64,000 bases of DNA from Halomarina halobia. Its GTDB lineage: Archaea; Halobacteriota; Halobacteria; Halobacteriales; Haloarculaceae. The position numbers were made by a program, and so were the translations under genes. The stretch covers positions 806,001-870,000 of the forward strand of contig NZ_CP119993.1 in assembly GCF_029338575.1 (NCBI RefSeq). The letters run 5' to 3'. The notes beneath the pieces are model-generated. The model worked only from the letters and a program-made list of their open reading frames with translations, was not told the DNA's origin and did no database searches. Positions 43,747-53,876 of this stretch are shown here, piece after piece (the stretch's first letter is position 1; every line of letters starts with the position of its first letter).

Positions 43747-45723
43747 CTACTGTTTCCACTCGGATCTGGCACGCTGTTCGAGCATCTCGCGGAACTGTTC
43801 GGTCGTCCGCTCCAGTAGTTCGTCCGTCGACCAGTCCAGAATGACTCCGTACTGCCGAATGAGGTCGAGCCTGTCGAGTTCCCCTGTACGGTACCGTGCG
43901 ACGACATCCTCCGGGTCTTCCCGGAGCCAGGCGGACCGATTCTCGCGGATGAACGTTCGCTTCTTTTCCGTAGCCGAGCGGTCGATTCTGTACTCGCAGA
44001 TCTCTGGGTCGATCGGCTCGATGACGACGCCGTAATCCCGCTCTGCACGCTCGATGGAGACGTATTCGTCTTTAACGTCCTCGAGGACCGCATCAGGGTC
44101 GCGCTCGAGCGGATCGCCGAAGCCTCCACCGCCCGATGAAGGGCGGACGAACCGGTCGCCTTCCTTGATGGGCACATTCGAGAACACGGTGCCCATCTCT
44201 TCGGATTCCCCAGAGGCGCGATTCAGCGTGACGCCGTGGGGGATACCGGGGAGCCCCCCGTTGATACCCCACGTGACTGAACGGGCGCGGTCCGAGCAAT
44301 AGGAGATAACACTATTCTCACACGCGAGCATGCGACCACCTTTCCGGACACCACAGCCGCCGCGGTGTTTCCCGGGACCGGCTGAATCGGTGACGATGGA
44401 GTGTTCGCTCGTCAGAAGCGGAGCGTCCCGCTCTTGGCCCTCCAGGGATTGTACGGCGAGGCCAGCGCCGAACACCGGCGCGGTGGCGTTCGCGCCGTCC
44501 TTTCCGTCGCGGCCACCCCAGCCGCCGGCCATCCAGTCGTACCACGCGAACTCCTGGTCATCACGACCTGGGCGCTGGTCCCGGCCGCCGGCGAGGAGAT
44601 ATTCGAGGTTAAACGCGCAGGCCATTGCGCGCTCGGGTAACACCTCCGACCAGAGCTCGAAGATGGCGTTCATCACCTTCTCATAGGCTCCGGCGACCGA
44701 ACCGGTGACGGGAACCGGTTCCGGTGCGTTCACAACCGTTCCCTCGGGGAGGTCGGCACTGACGACGCGGTACATACCCGAATTCAGTGGAACATCGGGG
44801 AAGAACATCTTCGTTCCGGCGATAACCCCCGAGAAGGCGGTGCCGAACGTCGCGTTCAGGAAGTTGCCGACGTACTCGTCCGACCCCGAGAGGTCATAGT
44901 GGACCTCGTCGCCATCGATGGTCATCTCGACGTCGACGGTGACGAACCCTTCCTTCTTGTTAGGGTCGGCATCGATGTAGTCCTGCGTGCGCCAGGTCCC
45001 ATCGGGGAGGTCGCGGATCTGCTCGCGCATCATACGCTCGACGTAGTCCTTTGACTCCTCGAAGGCGGTCATCACCGTGTTAACGCCGTACTTCTCAACG
45101 AGTTCGAGCAGGCGCTCTTCGGCGATGCGCGTCGCCTCGGCTTGGGCTCGCATGTCGCCCATACGGTCCTCGGAGAGGCGCATGTTGGTCGTCAGGACGT
45201 TCGCGACATCCTTCCGGAACTCTCCAGCGTCCCAAATCTTTAGCGGCGGGATGCGCAGTCCCTCGGCGAAGTGATCGTTGGCTCCGATGTTGAACGACCC
45301 CGGCGCGGGGCCACCGACGTCGGCCCAGTGGCCGTTGGATTGGGTGACGGCGATGAGTTTCCCGTCGTAGAACACCGGCCGCATGATACGGACGTCGTTG
45401 ATGTGGGTCCCGCCGAGATACGGGTCGTTGACGATATAGACGTCACCTGGATTGATGTTCCCCTCGAAGTACTCGAGGGTCTCCTTGCAGGTGTAGTGGA
45501 GGGTTCCGACGTGAACGGCGATGTCCTGTGAGCCCTGCATCACCGTGTTACCGTCCGCGTCGTTCAGACAGTTGCTGAAGTCGCGGTTGTAGATGACGAA
45601 CGAGTAGCAGGTCCGCTGAATCTGTTCTGCCATTCGGTCGACGAGGTTCCTGAAGGAACTGCGCAGCACCTCGAAGGTGACCGGATCGAGGTCGATGTCC
45701 GTCCGTGATTGTGTCTCCGACAT
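43747..45723 (-). CDS. hyuB: hydantoinase B / acetone-carboxylase-like subunit, long form
   Basis: A 658-residue HyuB-family protein. It has DPVTFEVLRSSFRNLVDRM, IVNDPYLGGTHINDV, NGHWADVGGPAPGSFN and the C-terminal GGGGFGDPLERDPDAVLEDV. About 100 further residues after that motif make it longer than the HyuB at 6237-7904, and with the NGHWADVGG form it resembles long HyuB or acetone-carboxylase-type subunits. Its start is two bases after the stop of hyuA, so the two are cotranscribed. Hydrolysis of a cyclic amide or an ATP-driven carboxylation are both possible. No acetone carboxylase gamma subunit is seen. Confidence 0.9.
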   Translation of the reverse strand: MSETQSRTDIDLDPVTFEVLRSSFRNLVDRMAEQIQRTCYSFVIYNRDFSNCLNDADGNTVMQGSQDIAVHVGTLHYTCKETLEYFEGNINPGDVYIVNDPYLGGTHINDVRIMRPVFYDGKLIAVTQSNGHWADVGGPAPGSFNIGANDHFAEGLRIPPLKIWDAGEFRKDVANVLTTNMRLSEDRMGDMRAQAEATRIAEERLLELVEKYGVNTVMTAFEESKDYVERMMREQIRDLPDGTWRTQDYIDADPNKKEGFVTVDVEMTIDGDEVHYDLSGSDEYVGNFLNATFGTAFSGVIAGTKMFFPDVPLNSGMYRVVSADLPEGTVVNAPEPVPVTGSVAGAYEKVMNAIFELWSEVLPERAMACAFNLEYLLAGGRDQRPGRDDQEFAWYDWMAGGWGGRDGKDGANATAPVFGAGLAVQSLEGQERDAPLLTSEHSIVTDSAGPGKHRGGCGVRKGGRMLACENSVISYCSDRARSVTWGINGGLPGIPHGVTLNRASGESEEMGTVFSNVPIKEGDRFVRPSSGGGGFGDPLERDPDAVLEDVKDEYVSIERAERDYGVVIEPIDPEICEYRIDRSATEKKRTFIRENRSAWLREDPEDVVARYRTGELDRLDLIRQYGVILDWSTDELLERTTEQFREMLEQRARSEWKQ

Positions 45724-45725
45724 GA

Positions 45726-47750
45726 TTACACCGTGATGATGATGTTGCCCGTTTTGTCCACCTCGGCCGTCGCACTCGGCGGAACGACGACGGTGGAGTC
45801 CATCTGTTCGACGATGACTGGCCCGTCAAGGGTGACGCCAGCACCGAGAGCGTCGCGGTCGTAGATGTCCGTCTCGACGTACTCACCGACTCTCTCGAAG
45901 TACGCCTCGCGGATGCCTCGGTGAGCTCCCACCGCCTCGCCTCCCTCGATCTCGGGGAAGGCGGGTTTCTCGACGACGCCCCGGCCGGTGACGCGGAGGC
46001 CGTAGATTTCGACCGGTTGGTCCTCGTCGGAGTAGGCGTAGGCCCGCTGATGCTGGCGGTGAAACCGCGACCGAACGGACTCGATACTGTCGAGAGGCCG
46101 TGAGCAGGATACATCTAGCGAGCGCCATTGGCCGGCGTAGCGCATCTTCACCTCGTGGTCCATCCGCATCTCCTCGTCATCGATGCCCTCCTTGGCGAGC
46201 CGTTCGTGGATCTCGCTCTCCATTTCTCCGAATGCGCTCTCGATATCGTCGACGACATCCTCCGTGGCGTCGGCGATAAATGTCTGCGAAAGGTCGTGCT
46301 CGACATCGACCAGCAGACAGCCGAGCGCCGAGTTGATGCCCGGGTATGGCGGGACGATGACCTTCGGAATGTTCATTTCGCTTGCGACGTGGGCGGCATA
46401 CATCGGACCGGCACCGCCGAACGCAACCAGCGCGAAGTCGCGAGGGTCGTATCCCTTGCTCGTCGACACGAGGCGGACGGCGTTGCACATGTTAGCGACG
46501 GCGATACGCTCGATGGCCGAGGCGGCCTCGGTAAGGTCGAAGCCGAGCGGGTCGGCGATATCGCGCTCGATGACCTCGTGAGCAGGATCGGCCGTCGCCT
46601 CCATGTCTCCGCCGAGGAACTTGTCGGGATCGACCCACCCTAGCACCACGTTCGCGTCGGTCGTCGTCGGTTTGTCGCCGCCGCGGAGGTAGCAGGCCGG
46701 GCCGGGATCAGCGCCCTGACTATTCGGGCCGACCCGGAGCGATCCGCCATCGTCGATCCAGGCGATGGATCCGCCACCGGCCCCGATGGTCTCGATGTCC
46801 GTCGAGGGGAACATGATGGGGTAGCCGTACTCGACGGCCCACTCGTCGGTCATCTCGACGGTGCCTCGGTAGGTGAGCGAGACGTCGGCGCTGGTCCCGC
46901 CCATGTCGAAGCCGATGGCGTTCTCGAAGCCACACTGCTCAGCGATGTACTGGCCGGCGATGGCACCCGCCGTCGGTCCGGAGTTGGCAATGCGGGCGGC
47001 GTAGTAGGCGATGGCCTCTGTCGTCATTACGCCACCGCCGGAATGCATCGCGAGGACATCGCCGTCGTAGCCGCGATCGGCGAGCTGCGTCGAGAGATCT
47101 GTCAGGTACCCACGGACGACCGAGACCAGTGCCGCGTTGATGATCGTCGTGCTGGTCCGCTCGTGTTCGAACATCTCTGGCAGAATCTCGTGGGAGGTAC
47201 AGACGAACGCCTCGGGGTGTTCCTCCGCGAGGATCTCGGCGACCCGCCGCTCGTGCTCACCGTTGGCGTAGGCGTTGATCAGCGAGATAGCGATCGTGTC
47301 GATACCCCGCTTTTTGAATATCCGAGCGACCGTCCGAACTACGTCTTCGTCAAGCGGTTCTACGATATTGCCGGCGGCGTCGACACGCTCGGGAACCTCA
47401 AGGCGGTCCCGCCGCTGGACGTACGGATCGGCGACGTCCTCGTAGGCGTCCCAGAGTTCGTCTTTCGTCGCATCGCGTATCTCGTGGACATCGCGAAATC
47501 CCTCGGTCGTGATGAGTCCGATACGGGGGAGATCGCGTTCGATGAGGGCGTTAGTCCCGACCGTCGACCCGTGGGAGAAGAAATCTAGGTCCGCAATGTC
47601 TATCTCGGCCTTCGTCAAGCCGTTGACGACCCCCTCCGCCGGATTCGCCGGCGTCGACGGCGTCTTCGCGATTTCTATCTCCCTGGTCTCCTCGTCGAAG
47701 ACTATCACGTCCGTGAAGGTCCCCCCGATATCGACGCCCGATCGAGTCAT
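45726..47750 (-). CDS. hyuA: hydantoinase A / acetone-carboxylase-like subunit
   Basis: A 674-residue HyuA-family ATP-dependent subunit. It begins MTRSGVDIGGTFTDVIVFDE, has FDMGGTSADVSL in the second phosphate loop and FALVAFGGAGPMYAAHVA near residue 440. ATG 47750 is chosen; the frame extends upstream without family similarity. It is followed two bases later by its hyuB. With the amino-acid permease upstream and the aldehyde oxidoreductase beyond, it probably acts on a nitrogen compound such as a hydantoin or oxoproline, but this is inferred only from neighbours. Confidence 0.9.
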   Translation of the reverse strand: MTRSGVDIGGTFTDVIVFDEETREIEIAKTPSTPANPAEGVVNGLTKAEIDIADLDFFSHGSTVGTNALIERDLPRIGLITTEGFRDVHEIRDATKDELWDAYEDVADPYVQRRDRLEVPERVDAAGNIVEPLDEDVVRTVARIFKKRGIDTIAISLINAYANGEHERRVAEILAEEHPEAFVCTSHEILPEMFEHERTSTTIINAALVSVVRGYLTDLSTQLADRGYDGDVLAMHSGGGVMTTEAIAYYAARIANSGPTAGAIAGQYIAEQCGFENAIGFDMGGTSADVSLTYRGTVEMTDEWAVEYGYPIMFPSTDIETIGAGGGSIAWIDDGGSLRVGPNSQGADPGPACYLRGGDKPTTTDANVVLGWVDPDKFLGGDMEATADPAHEVIERDIADPLGFDLTEAASAIERIAVANMCNAVRLVSTSKGYDPRDFALVAFGGAGPMYAAHVASEMNIPKVIVPPYPGINSALGCLLVDVEHDLSQTFIADATEDVVDDIESAFGEMESEIHERLAKEGIDDEEMRMDHEVKMRYAGQWRSLDVSCSRPLDSIESVRSRFHRQHQRAYAYSDEDQPVEIYGLRVTGRGVVEKPAFPEIEGGEAVGAHRGIREAYFERVGEYVETDIYDRDALGAGVTLDGPVIVEQMDSTVVVPPSATAEVDKTGNIIITV

Positions 47751-47964
47751 AGTATCATCCCACGTGTGAAGCCATACCAATCTCACATAAATCTTTCCAC
47801 TGAATCGAACTCCGGACGATATATCGGAAAGATATAGGTTTAGGTTCAGTATACTGCCGTCTTTCCTGCCGTATATTGAGTGGGGGGAAGATGTTCCCTT
47901 CGCCAGTGATCACATTGGGCGAGATGCCGGCAGACACGGACTAGCGTAAGAATCCCGGTAAGGA

Positions 47965-49380
47965 TCAGCTGTCGACCTCTTCTACACCGGTTTCCGCACG
48001 GGAATGAGAGCTCCTCGAGAAGACGTACAGGCCGATACCGAGGATAGCCCAGAGGAGGATGATCCCCCACTCAAAGGGCCACGAGAGCGCCGACGGTGCT
48101 CCGGGGAGATAGAGCCCGACGAAAAACACCGTCAACACGAGCGCAAGCGCGCCGAGAACGTGGCCGTAGGGGAGTTCGAGTGGCCGGTCCATATCGGGTT
48201 CGCGTCGACGTAGTACGAAGAACGAGAAGACCACCAAGACCCAGGCGAAAACCAGCCCAAGCCCGCCCGCGTTCACGATCCAGATCAGCATCTGCTCGCC
48301 AAACACGGGCGAAAACACCGAGATCCCCCCGATGAGAAGGAGGGCGTTCACGGGCGTGTTGTGCTCGGGGTGGAGTTCGCTCAGCGGCTGAGGTAGCATC
48401 TCCGACTCGGCGAGCGCGTACACGGCACGGCTGGCACCGAGCATAAAGGAGTTCCAGCTCGTGAGGATACCCGCGATCCCCGCCAGCGCCATAATGCGAC
48501 CGATGAGCTGGCTACTGAACAGACTCTCCATCGCAGCGGCGGCCGGCAGCGGACTCTCGACTAGCTGCGGACCCGTCATCGACTGGCCGGACGCCCAGAT
48601 GACGGCAATGTAGAACAGCGCTGCGAACCCCACCGCGACCGGGATGAGGAGTCCGAGCGTTCGCGGCGAGACGTCGGCCTCGCCCGCGGCCTGTGGAATC
48701 ACGTCGAAACCGACGAACATGAACGGCGTCATGATGGCGACGGTGAACACGCCGGCTACCCCCACCCCGCCGAACGGCGGCGTGGACGGCGAGGTACCGT
48801 TCAGAACCGCACCGACGGCCAGCGTGACTCCCGCCAGCCCGATCACGACGGCGAGTAGCGTCTGGAACTGCGCTGCAGGGCGGATGCCACGGTAGTTCAG
48901 GTAGGTCATCACGATCGCTCCGACCCCCCCGACGAGTATCCAGGTCGCGTAGACCGGTTCCCCGGCGACGGTCCAGAGGTGGACCGCGTTGAACCCCGGA
49001 ACGATATACGCGAGTGCGGACGGCAACGCGACGACCTCGAAAACGACGACTCCGACGTAACCTAATACGAGCGCCCAGGTACACACGAACGAGCCGATCG
49101 GTCCGAGCGCACGCAGGCTGTAGACGTGTTCACCACCGACGTACGGCATCGCGGACGCCAGTTCGCCGTAGATGAGGCCGACAACGGTAACCATTATCCC
49201 ACCTAAGATGAATGCGAGTATCGATCCGCGAACACCGCCCTCGTTGATCCAGTAGCCCGATTGAATGATCCACCCCCAACCGATCATCGCCCCGAACGCC
49301 AGGACGAAGATATCACGTTTCGTCAGGACTCGCTTGAGGTTGCCACCTGTTCTCTCGTCGCTCATGCGTTCGGAAGCCAT
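47965..49380 (-). CDS. APC-family amino acid/amine permease
   Basis: A 471-residue membrane protein with about twelve hydrophobic segments, of the amino acid-polyamine-organocation superfamily. Landmarks are the first helix FVLAFGAMIGWGWIIQSGYW (substrate-binding GWGW break), YGELASAMPYVGGEHVYSLR after helix 2, and GFDVIPQAAGEADVSPRT in the sixth helix region. The C-terminal tail is hydrophilic and acidic. It probably takes up an amino acid or amine by cation symport. It sits 214 bases upstream of hyuA on the same strand; ATG 49380 or the in-frame ATG 49365 may start it. Confidence 0.9.
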   Translation of the reverse strand: MASERMSDERTGGNLKRVLTKRDIFVLAFGAMIGWGWIIQSGYWINEGGVRGSILAFILGGIMVTVVGLIYGELASAMPYVGGEHVYSLRALGPIGSFVCTWALVLGYVGVVVFEVVALPSALAYIVPGFNAVHLWTVAGEPVYATWILVGGVGAIVMTYLNYRGIRPAAQFQTLLAVVIGLAGVTLAVGAVLNGTSPSTPPFGGVGVAGVFTVAIMTPFMFVGFDVIPQAAGEADVSPRTLGLLIPVAVGFAALFYIAVIWASGQSMTGPQLVESPLPAAAAMESLFSSQLIGRIMALAGIAGILTSWNSFMLGASRAVYALAESEMLPQPLSELHPEHNTPVNALLLIGGISVFSPVFGEQMLIWIVNAGGLGLVFAWVLVVFSFFVLRRREPDMDRPLELPYGHVLGALALVLTVFFVGLYLPGAPSALSWPFEWGIILLWAILGIGLYVFSRSSHSRAETGVEEVDS

Positions 49381-49505
49381 CTTCTGCTCATATAACTTTA
49401 ACCTAGTTCTATTGAGCTACCTAAAGTTGGACGTGATCCGACTCGCCTCGTGCTAATCCATCGAAAGTCCTCGCGCACTGCTCGACACTATCTGAGACGT
49501 GTACC

Positions 49506-51170
49506 TCAGAGGTCAGCGACCGTGTGATCCGGTACCGTTCCGTCGTTGTTCCACCCACGGACGCCGTAGTACTCATCGAGCGCAGCCTCGAAATTCGGGA
49601 GGTCGTACGGCAGTGTGTCGTCCGTGCGATCGACCCCCCGTTGGTTGTTGAAGTGACGCTCGAGAGTAATGACTCGCTCGCCGATCGCGAGCAGATCTTC
49701 GTAATCGACATCGAACAGCTGTTCCATTCGCTCAGGCGTCATGAACTCCCGGGAGAACCGACAGATGATTCCACAGTCCTCAAGCGCGCGAGCGTTCTCC
49801 TGCTTGACGAGCAGCGGTGCCTTATTCGCCAACCCTTCGGGATCGAGCGCGTCGTCGGACGAGACGAGTGGGTACTCATAGGAGTAGAAGACGGCGAACA
49901 TGTGGTCTGCACCGCGGTTAGACGTCGCAAATCCGAGGCCCTGTCCATTGAGCGTCCGTCCATCGTGGGCAGGAAACTCCATCCCTTTAACTGTCCAGTT
50001 CTCAACGCCCAACTCTTCGTGACAGCGAGCGACGCCCTCGGCTAAGCGGTCCCCCTCGTCCTCGCGGTAGGCGATCCGCTCGACGAGGTCGTGGATGAGG
50101 TCGACGTTGCCGAACTCGTCCTCCGCCGCGAGGTACGCCGACACGACGTCGCCAGCGCTGATGGTGTCGAGCCCTAGTTCATCACACAGCTCGTTGGATC
50201 GCATTACGTCGACGACGTCATCGACGCCGGCGTTGCTCCCGAACGCCATCACGGTCTCGTACTCGGGGCCTTCGGTCTCGATCCCCGTCTCCTCGTCGCG
50301 AGTCGGGAGTTTGCAGGCGAACGCACACGCGGAGCAGGTGCCCTTCTTGAACTTCTTCTCCTCGACCCGGTCGCCGCTGATGCCGTCGACCCCCTCGTAC
50401 GCCAACTCCGAGAAGTAGCGCGTCGGGAGCGCCCCGACCTCGTTGGCGAGTTCGGTGATGCTGGTCGTCCCCTGACGCTTCATGATATTATCGCTCGTCG
50501 CGGCTTCGCGGTGGACGTCCATCTGTACCGGTGGAATCTCGACCTCCGGAGGCGAGTTTCCGCGGAACGTGATCGCCTTGACGTTCTTCGATCCGAGGAC
50601 CGCGCCGAGGCCGCCGCGGCCGAACGCGCGGCTCTCCGACGTCATGATCGCCGCGAAGCGGACCAGATTCTCGCCCGCAGGCCCGATGCAAGCGACGTGT
50701 TCTGCGTCTAGGTCGTGCACGGATGCGAGGTACTCGACTGTCTCCGAAACGGGTGCTTCCTCGAGATCAGGCACCGCCTCGATCTCGACGCCCTCGTCGG
50801 TGACGTGGACGACGACGAGTTCGTCGCTCGCGCCGACGAATTCGACGGCACTGTAGCCCGTCGCCGCAAGGTTCCGCGATACGAATCCGCCGGCATTCGA
50901 CGAGAGCAGGCCGTCGGTCAGCGGCGACACGCCGGTACAGTTCGTCCGCCCGGTGAAGCTCATCCGGGACGACTGCATCGGACCGGTGGTGAATACGAGG
51001 CGGTTCTCCGGCCCGAACGGGTCGGCGTCGAACGGGATACGCTCGTAAGCGAGTCTGGTCGCGACGCCACGGCCGCCGATATACGACGAGCAGACATCGT
51101 CGACCGTGATCGTCTCGCTGACCCCGTCGGTTACATCGATCGAGAGAAGCGGCCCTTCCGCGTGAAGCAT
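49506..51170 (-). CDS. aor: aldehyde:ferredoxin oxidoreductase (tungsten-pterin)
   Basis: A 554-residue member of the AOR family, which oxidises aldehydes to acids with ferredoxin, using a tungsten-bispterin site and a 4Fe-4S cluster. The cluster cysteines are C279, C282 and C286 (CSACAFAC), with a fourth likely in DCGIICRF toward the C-terminus. The N-terminal domain has IGGRGVATRL and FTTGPMQSSRMSFTGRTN, and the pterin region includes RAFGRGGLGAVLGSKNVKAI. The start at ATG 51170 lies about 27 bases after a TATA box. It is divergent from an Lrp-type regulator. It could oxidise aldehydes from amine or amino-acid breakdown. Confidence 0.92.
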   Translation of the reverse strand: MLHAEGPLLSIDVTDGVSETITVDDVCSSYIGGRGVATRLAYERIPFDADPFGPENRLVFTTGPMQSSRMSFTGRTNCTGVSPLTDGLLSSNAGGFVSRNLAATGYSAVEFVGASDELVVVHVTDEGVEIEAVPDLEEAPVSETVEYLASVHDLDAEHVACIGPAGENLVRFAAIMTSESRAFGRGGLGAVLGSKNVKAITFRGNSPPEVEIPPVQMDVHREAATSDNIMKRQGTTSITELANEVGALPTRYFSELAYEGVDGISGDRVEEKKFKKGTCSACAFACKLPTRDEETGIETEGPEYETVMAFGSNAGVDDVVDVMRSNELCDELGLDTISAGDVVSAYLAAEDEFGNVDLIHDLVERIAYREDEGDRLAEGVARCHEELGVENWTVKGMEFPAHDGRTLNGQGLGFATSNRGADHMFAVFYSYEYPLVSSDDALDPEGLANKAPLLVKQENARALEDCGIICRFSREFMTPERMEQLFDVDYEDLLAIGERVITLERHFNNQRGVDRTDDTLPYDLPNFEAALDEYYGVRGWNNDGTVPDHTVADL

Positions 51171-51179
51171 ACCCGTCTC

Positions 51180-51209
51180 TATTCACTACTATCTAATAAA
51201 TATTCACTA
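51180..51209. repeat. direct repeats around the aor TATA box, possible operator
   Basis: TATTCACTA occurs at 51180-51188 and again at 51201-51209, 21 bases (two helical turns) apart. The aor TATA box (TTTATTAG on the gene strand, 51194-51201) lies between them. A protein bound to both copies would cover the promoter; the divergent Lrp-type regulator is the obvious candidate. No third copy was seen in 51171-51407. Confidence 0.5.
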
Positions 51210-51407
51210 TCGTGTACCAAGTCCGATTAAGTTAGATATTATAGAATCTGGTTCATTAAATAGGGGTGGGAATGAATCGATCGCGACGATCGCTTTCTGC
51301 AGCGAGCGCTTATTCGGACGGAGGTTCCCTCTCGGCGCTCTGGCTGGAGTGAGAAGACCGATAAAGTTTTTTTGACGCAGAGCAAAAGAGCCGATCGAGA
51401 TTGAACT

Positions 51408-51896
51408 GTGTCCATTGATGAGAAAGATATTCGTATTCTAAGTGCGATCGCGAAGCACAAGACCGGGAGTCCGGACGCAATCGCCGACATATCAGGCATT
51501 CCGAAATCGACGGTCCACTACCGGATACAACAACTCAAGGAGGAGGGAGTAATCACGAACGACCTGCTCGACGTCGATCTGGACAAGATCGGACTTTCGA
51601 TAACGCTCATCTCGGAGGTGTGGGCCGAGTTCGAGGAGGGATATCACGAGTCGGTGGGGAACAAACTCAGTGAGATAGAGGGCGTAAACCAGGTCTACTT
51701 CACGCTCGGTGACACGGACTTTATCGTCATCTCCCACCTTCCATCCCGACAGCAAGTAGAACGGATGGTCGAGAAGTTCGAGGCGACTGATGAGATCCAC
51801 CGAACGAGTTCCACGTTCGTCATCAGCACCGTGAAGAGCGAGTCGAACGCGGTAGCCGACTACGAGCTAGAGACGCTACTCGAACTGCTACTTTGA
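51408..51896 (+). CDS. Lrp/AsnC-family transcriptional regulator
   Basis: A 162-residue regulator. The N-terminal HTH (DEKDIRILSAIAKHKTGS, then ISGIPKSTVHYRIQQLKEEG) is followed by a ligand-binding RAM-like domain (about residues 65-150, with NKLSEIEGVNQVYFTLGDTD). The start is GTG 51408; no ATG in the frame would give a full HTH. It is divergent from aor and precedes the converging Pot-type transport genes, so it is a likely regulator of the amine region. Effectors of this family are usually amino acids. Confidence 0.9.
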   Translation: MSIDEKDIRILSAIAKHKTGSPDAIADISGIPKSTVHYRIQQLKEEGVITNDLLDVDLDKIGLSITLISEVWAEFEEGYHESVGNKLSEIEGVNQVYFTLGDTDFIVISHLPSRQQVERMVEKFEATDEIHRTSSTFVISTVKSESNAVADYELETLLELLL

Positions 51897-52067
51897 GGGC
51901 TATCGACACGATGGGCGTCACAGGCAGACGAGTCGCGTGATCGGTCGGGCATCTGCCCGGCACGGCGTCTGCTCCCACCACCACCATCGACAGAGCGTCG
52001 TCGGAAGCCATAGACGGCACCACGGGGCGGTACGTGGAGCATCACCGCCTAATCGGGAGTACTGTCC

Positions 52068-52895
52068 TCAGTCACGACCGCCCAGCCGTTCGCTGATGAT
52101 GATCAGCGTGATGCTGAAGAGAAGCACCAGCGTACTGATCGCGTTGATAACGGGGTTCGTTCCGTGCTGTATCTTCGACCAGATATAGATCGGGAGCGTG
52201 TTTTCGACGCCACTCGTGAAAAACGCGATGAGGAAGTCGTCGAACGAGAGGGTGAAGGCGAACAACGCGCCGCTCACGATCCCTGGCATCAGGAAGGGAA
52301 GCGTCACGTGCCGATACGTCTGCCATCGCGTCGCACCTAGATCACGGGCGGCTTCTTCGAGTTGTGGATCGAATCCCCGCAGTCGAGAACTGACCGTGAT
52401 CAGTACGAACGGCGTCACGAACACGAGTTGGCCGATCATTACGGTCATAAGCGTCGTGCTCACGCCGACGTAGCGGAACCAGATGAGCAGGGCAACGCCG
52501 AGGAGCAAACCGGGAAGAGTCATCGGCGCGATCACGAGCGCTCGGTAGACGCCGGCGAGACGGAAATCGTAGCGGACCAACGCGATCGCACCGAGCGTAC
52601 CAAGCGACGTCGCGACGATCGTCACGATCCCCCCGACGTAGAAGCTATTCATCGTCGACCGGATTATCTGTTGATTCGTGAACAGCCGCCCGTACCACTC
52701 GAGGGTGAATCCGCTCCACGGTAGCGTAGAGAAGGTCCCTCGTTCGAACGAGAAGACGATCAGCACGATGATGGGAGCATAGAGGAACAGAAAGACCAGT
52801 GCAGCCCAGACACCGATCCAATGGCGTTCAACGGTGCCCCAGACTCGTTCGAGCGACATCGTTGCATCGAAGCGTGATTCAGAACGTGTACTCAT
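52068..52895 (-). CDS. potC: spermidine/putrescine-type ABC transporter permease PotC
   Basis: A 275-residue permease with about six hydrophobic segments. The C-terminal coupling motif is EEAARDLGATRWQTYRHVTLP, and FSFDDFLIAFFTSG-like sequence (LSFDDFLIAFFTSG) follows, as in PotC proteins. It overlaps the stop of potB by one base. It is last of the four-gene potD-potA-potB-potC order on the minus strand. The substrate could be a polyamine or another cationic or guanidino compound. Confidence 0.9.
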   Translation of the reverse strand: MSTRSESRFDATMSLERVWGTVERHWIGVWAALVFLFLYAPIIVLIVFSFERGTFSTLPWSGFTLEWYGRLFTNQQIIRSTMNSFYVGGIVTIVATSLGTLGAIALVRYDFRLAGVYRALVIAPMTLPGLLLGVALLIWFRYVGVSTTLMTVMIGQLVFVTPFVLITVSSRLRGFDPQLEEAARDLGATRWQTYRHVTLPFLMPGIVSGALFAFTLSFDDFLIAFFTSGVENTLPIYIWSKIQHGTNPVINAISTLVLLFSITLIIISERLGGRD

Positions 52896-53791
52896 CAGAA
52901 CATCTCCTCCATATCGACGTACCCGATCAGCGCCCAGAGCGTCCCACCGACGAGCAGCACGAGCACGCTCCCGATCGCGGCACCCATCGGCCAGTCACCG
53001 CCAATACCGAACTCGTATGCGATTCGCGTCCCGACGAATAATTCGCCCCCACCGAGCATCGCCGGAACGATGTACGCGCCCATGCTGAAGATGAACACGA
53101 AGATCGATCCACCGACGAGTCCAGACAGCGACATCGGAAAGATCACGTGTCGAAACACGCTGGTTCGTGAAGCACCGAGGTCGTACGCCGCCTCGATGAT
53201 CGACCGATCGATCTTCTCGAGGCTCGAGTATAGGGGTAGAATCATGAAGGGGAGCCAGAGGTACGTGAGGCCAAGCCAGAGGGAGAACTTCGTGTTGATC
53301 AACCACCCGATCGGTTCGTTGATCACGCCGAGGGCCATGAGCCCCGAGTTCACCACGCCCTGCGAGCCGAGAATGATCTTCCACCCATAGATCCGGACGA
53401 TGTAGTTCGTCCAGAACGGAACCATGACCAGGATAAGCAGTTGGTTCTTGTGTGCGCCGCCGAACCGGGCGATGTAGTAGGCGATCGGATACGCGACGAT
53501 CGCCGCGGTTACCGTCGTGGAGACGGCGATCGTCACTGTGTTGGTGAACGCGACTCGATTCACGTACTCCGCGAAGACGGAGACGAAGTTGTCGATCCCG
53601 TAGTTCGGGATCAGTACCAACGACTGCATCTCCATCGTCGCGATCATGAACATGATCGCGAGCGGTCCGATGAAAAACAGCAGTTCGAGCGCTACCAAGG
53701 GACCTGCCGTCACCGCCAGTTTTCGTAGTTTCGCGAAGCGTTCGCTCGCTCCGTGAACGGGAAGTATTCGACCGATCGATTCACTTGACAT
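52895..53791 (-). CDS. potB: spermidine/putrescine-type ABC transporter permease PotB
   Basis: A 298-residue permease with about six hydrophobic segments and the coupling motif IIEAAYDLGASRTSVFRHVIFP. The N-terminal helix FFIGPLAIMFMIATMEM and the NYIVRIYGWKIILGSQG block are typical of PotB. The ATG at 53791 is chosen over a GTG three codons upstream. It pairs with PotC as the transmembrane channel; about 85 bases separate it from potA. Confidence 0.9.
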   Translation of the reverse strand: MSSESIGRILPVHGASERFAKLRKLAVTAGPLVALELLFFIGPLAIMFMIATMEMQSLVLIPNYGIDNFVSVFAEYVNRVAFTNTVTIAVSTTVTAAIVAYPIAYYIARFGGAHKNQLLILVMVPFWTNYIVRIYGWKIILGSQGVVNSGLMALGVINEPIGWLINTKFSLWLGLTYLWLPFMILPLYSSLEKIDRSIIEAAYDLGASRTSVFRHVIFPMSLSGLVGGSIFVFIFSMGAYIVPAMLGGGELFVGTRIAYEFGIGGDWPMGAAIGSVLVLLVGGTLWALIGYVDMEEMF

Positions 53792-53876
53792 AGCGATCAC
53801 CCAGGGAATTCGGAGTTCCGTGACGCCAGCACACAGACGTGGCCGGCATGGTAGTCTGTTTCATGATCTCGTCGCG

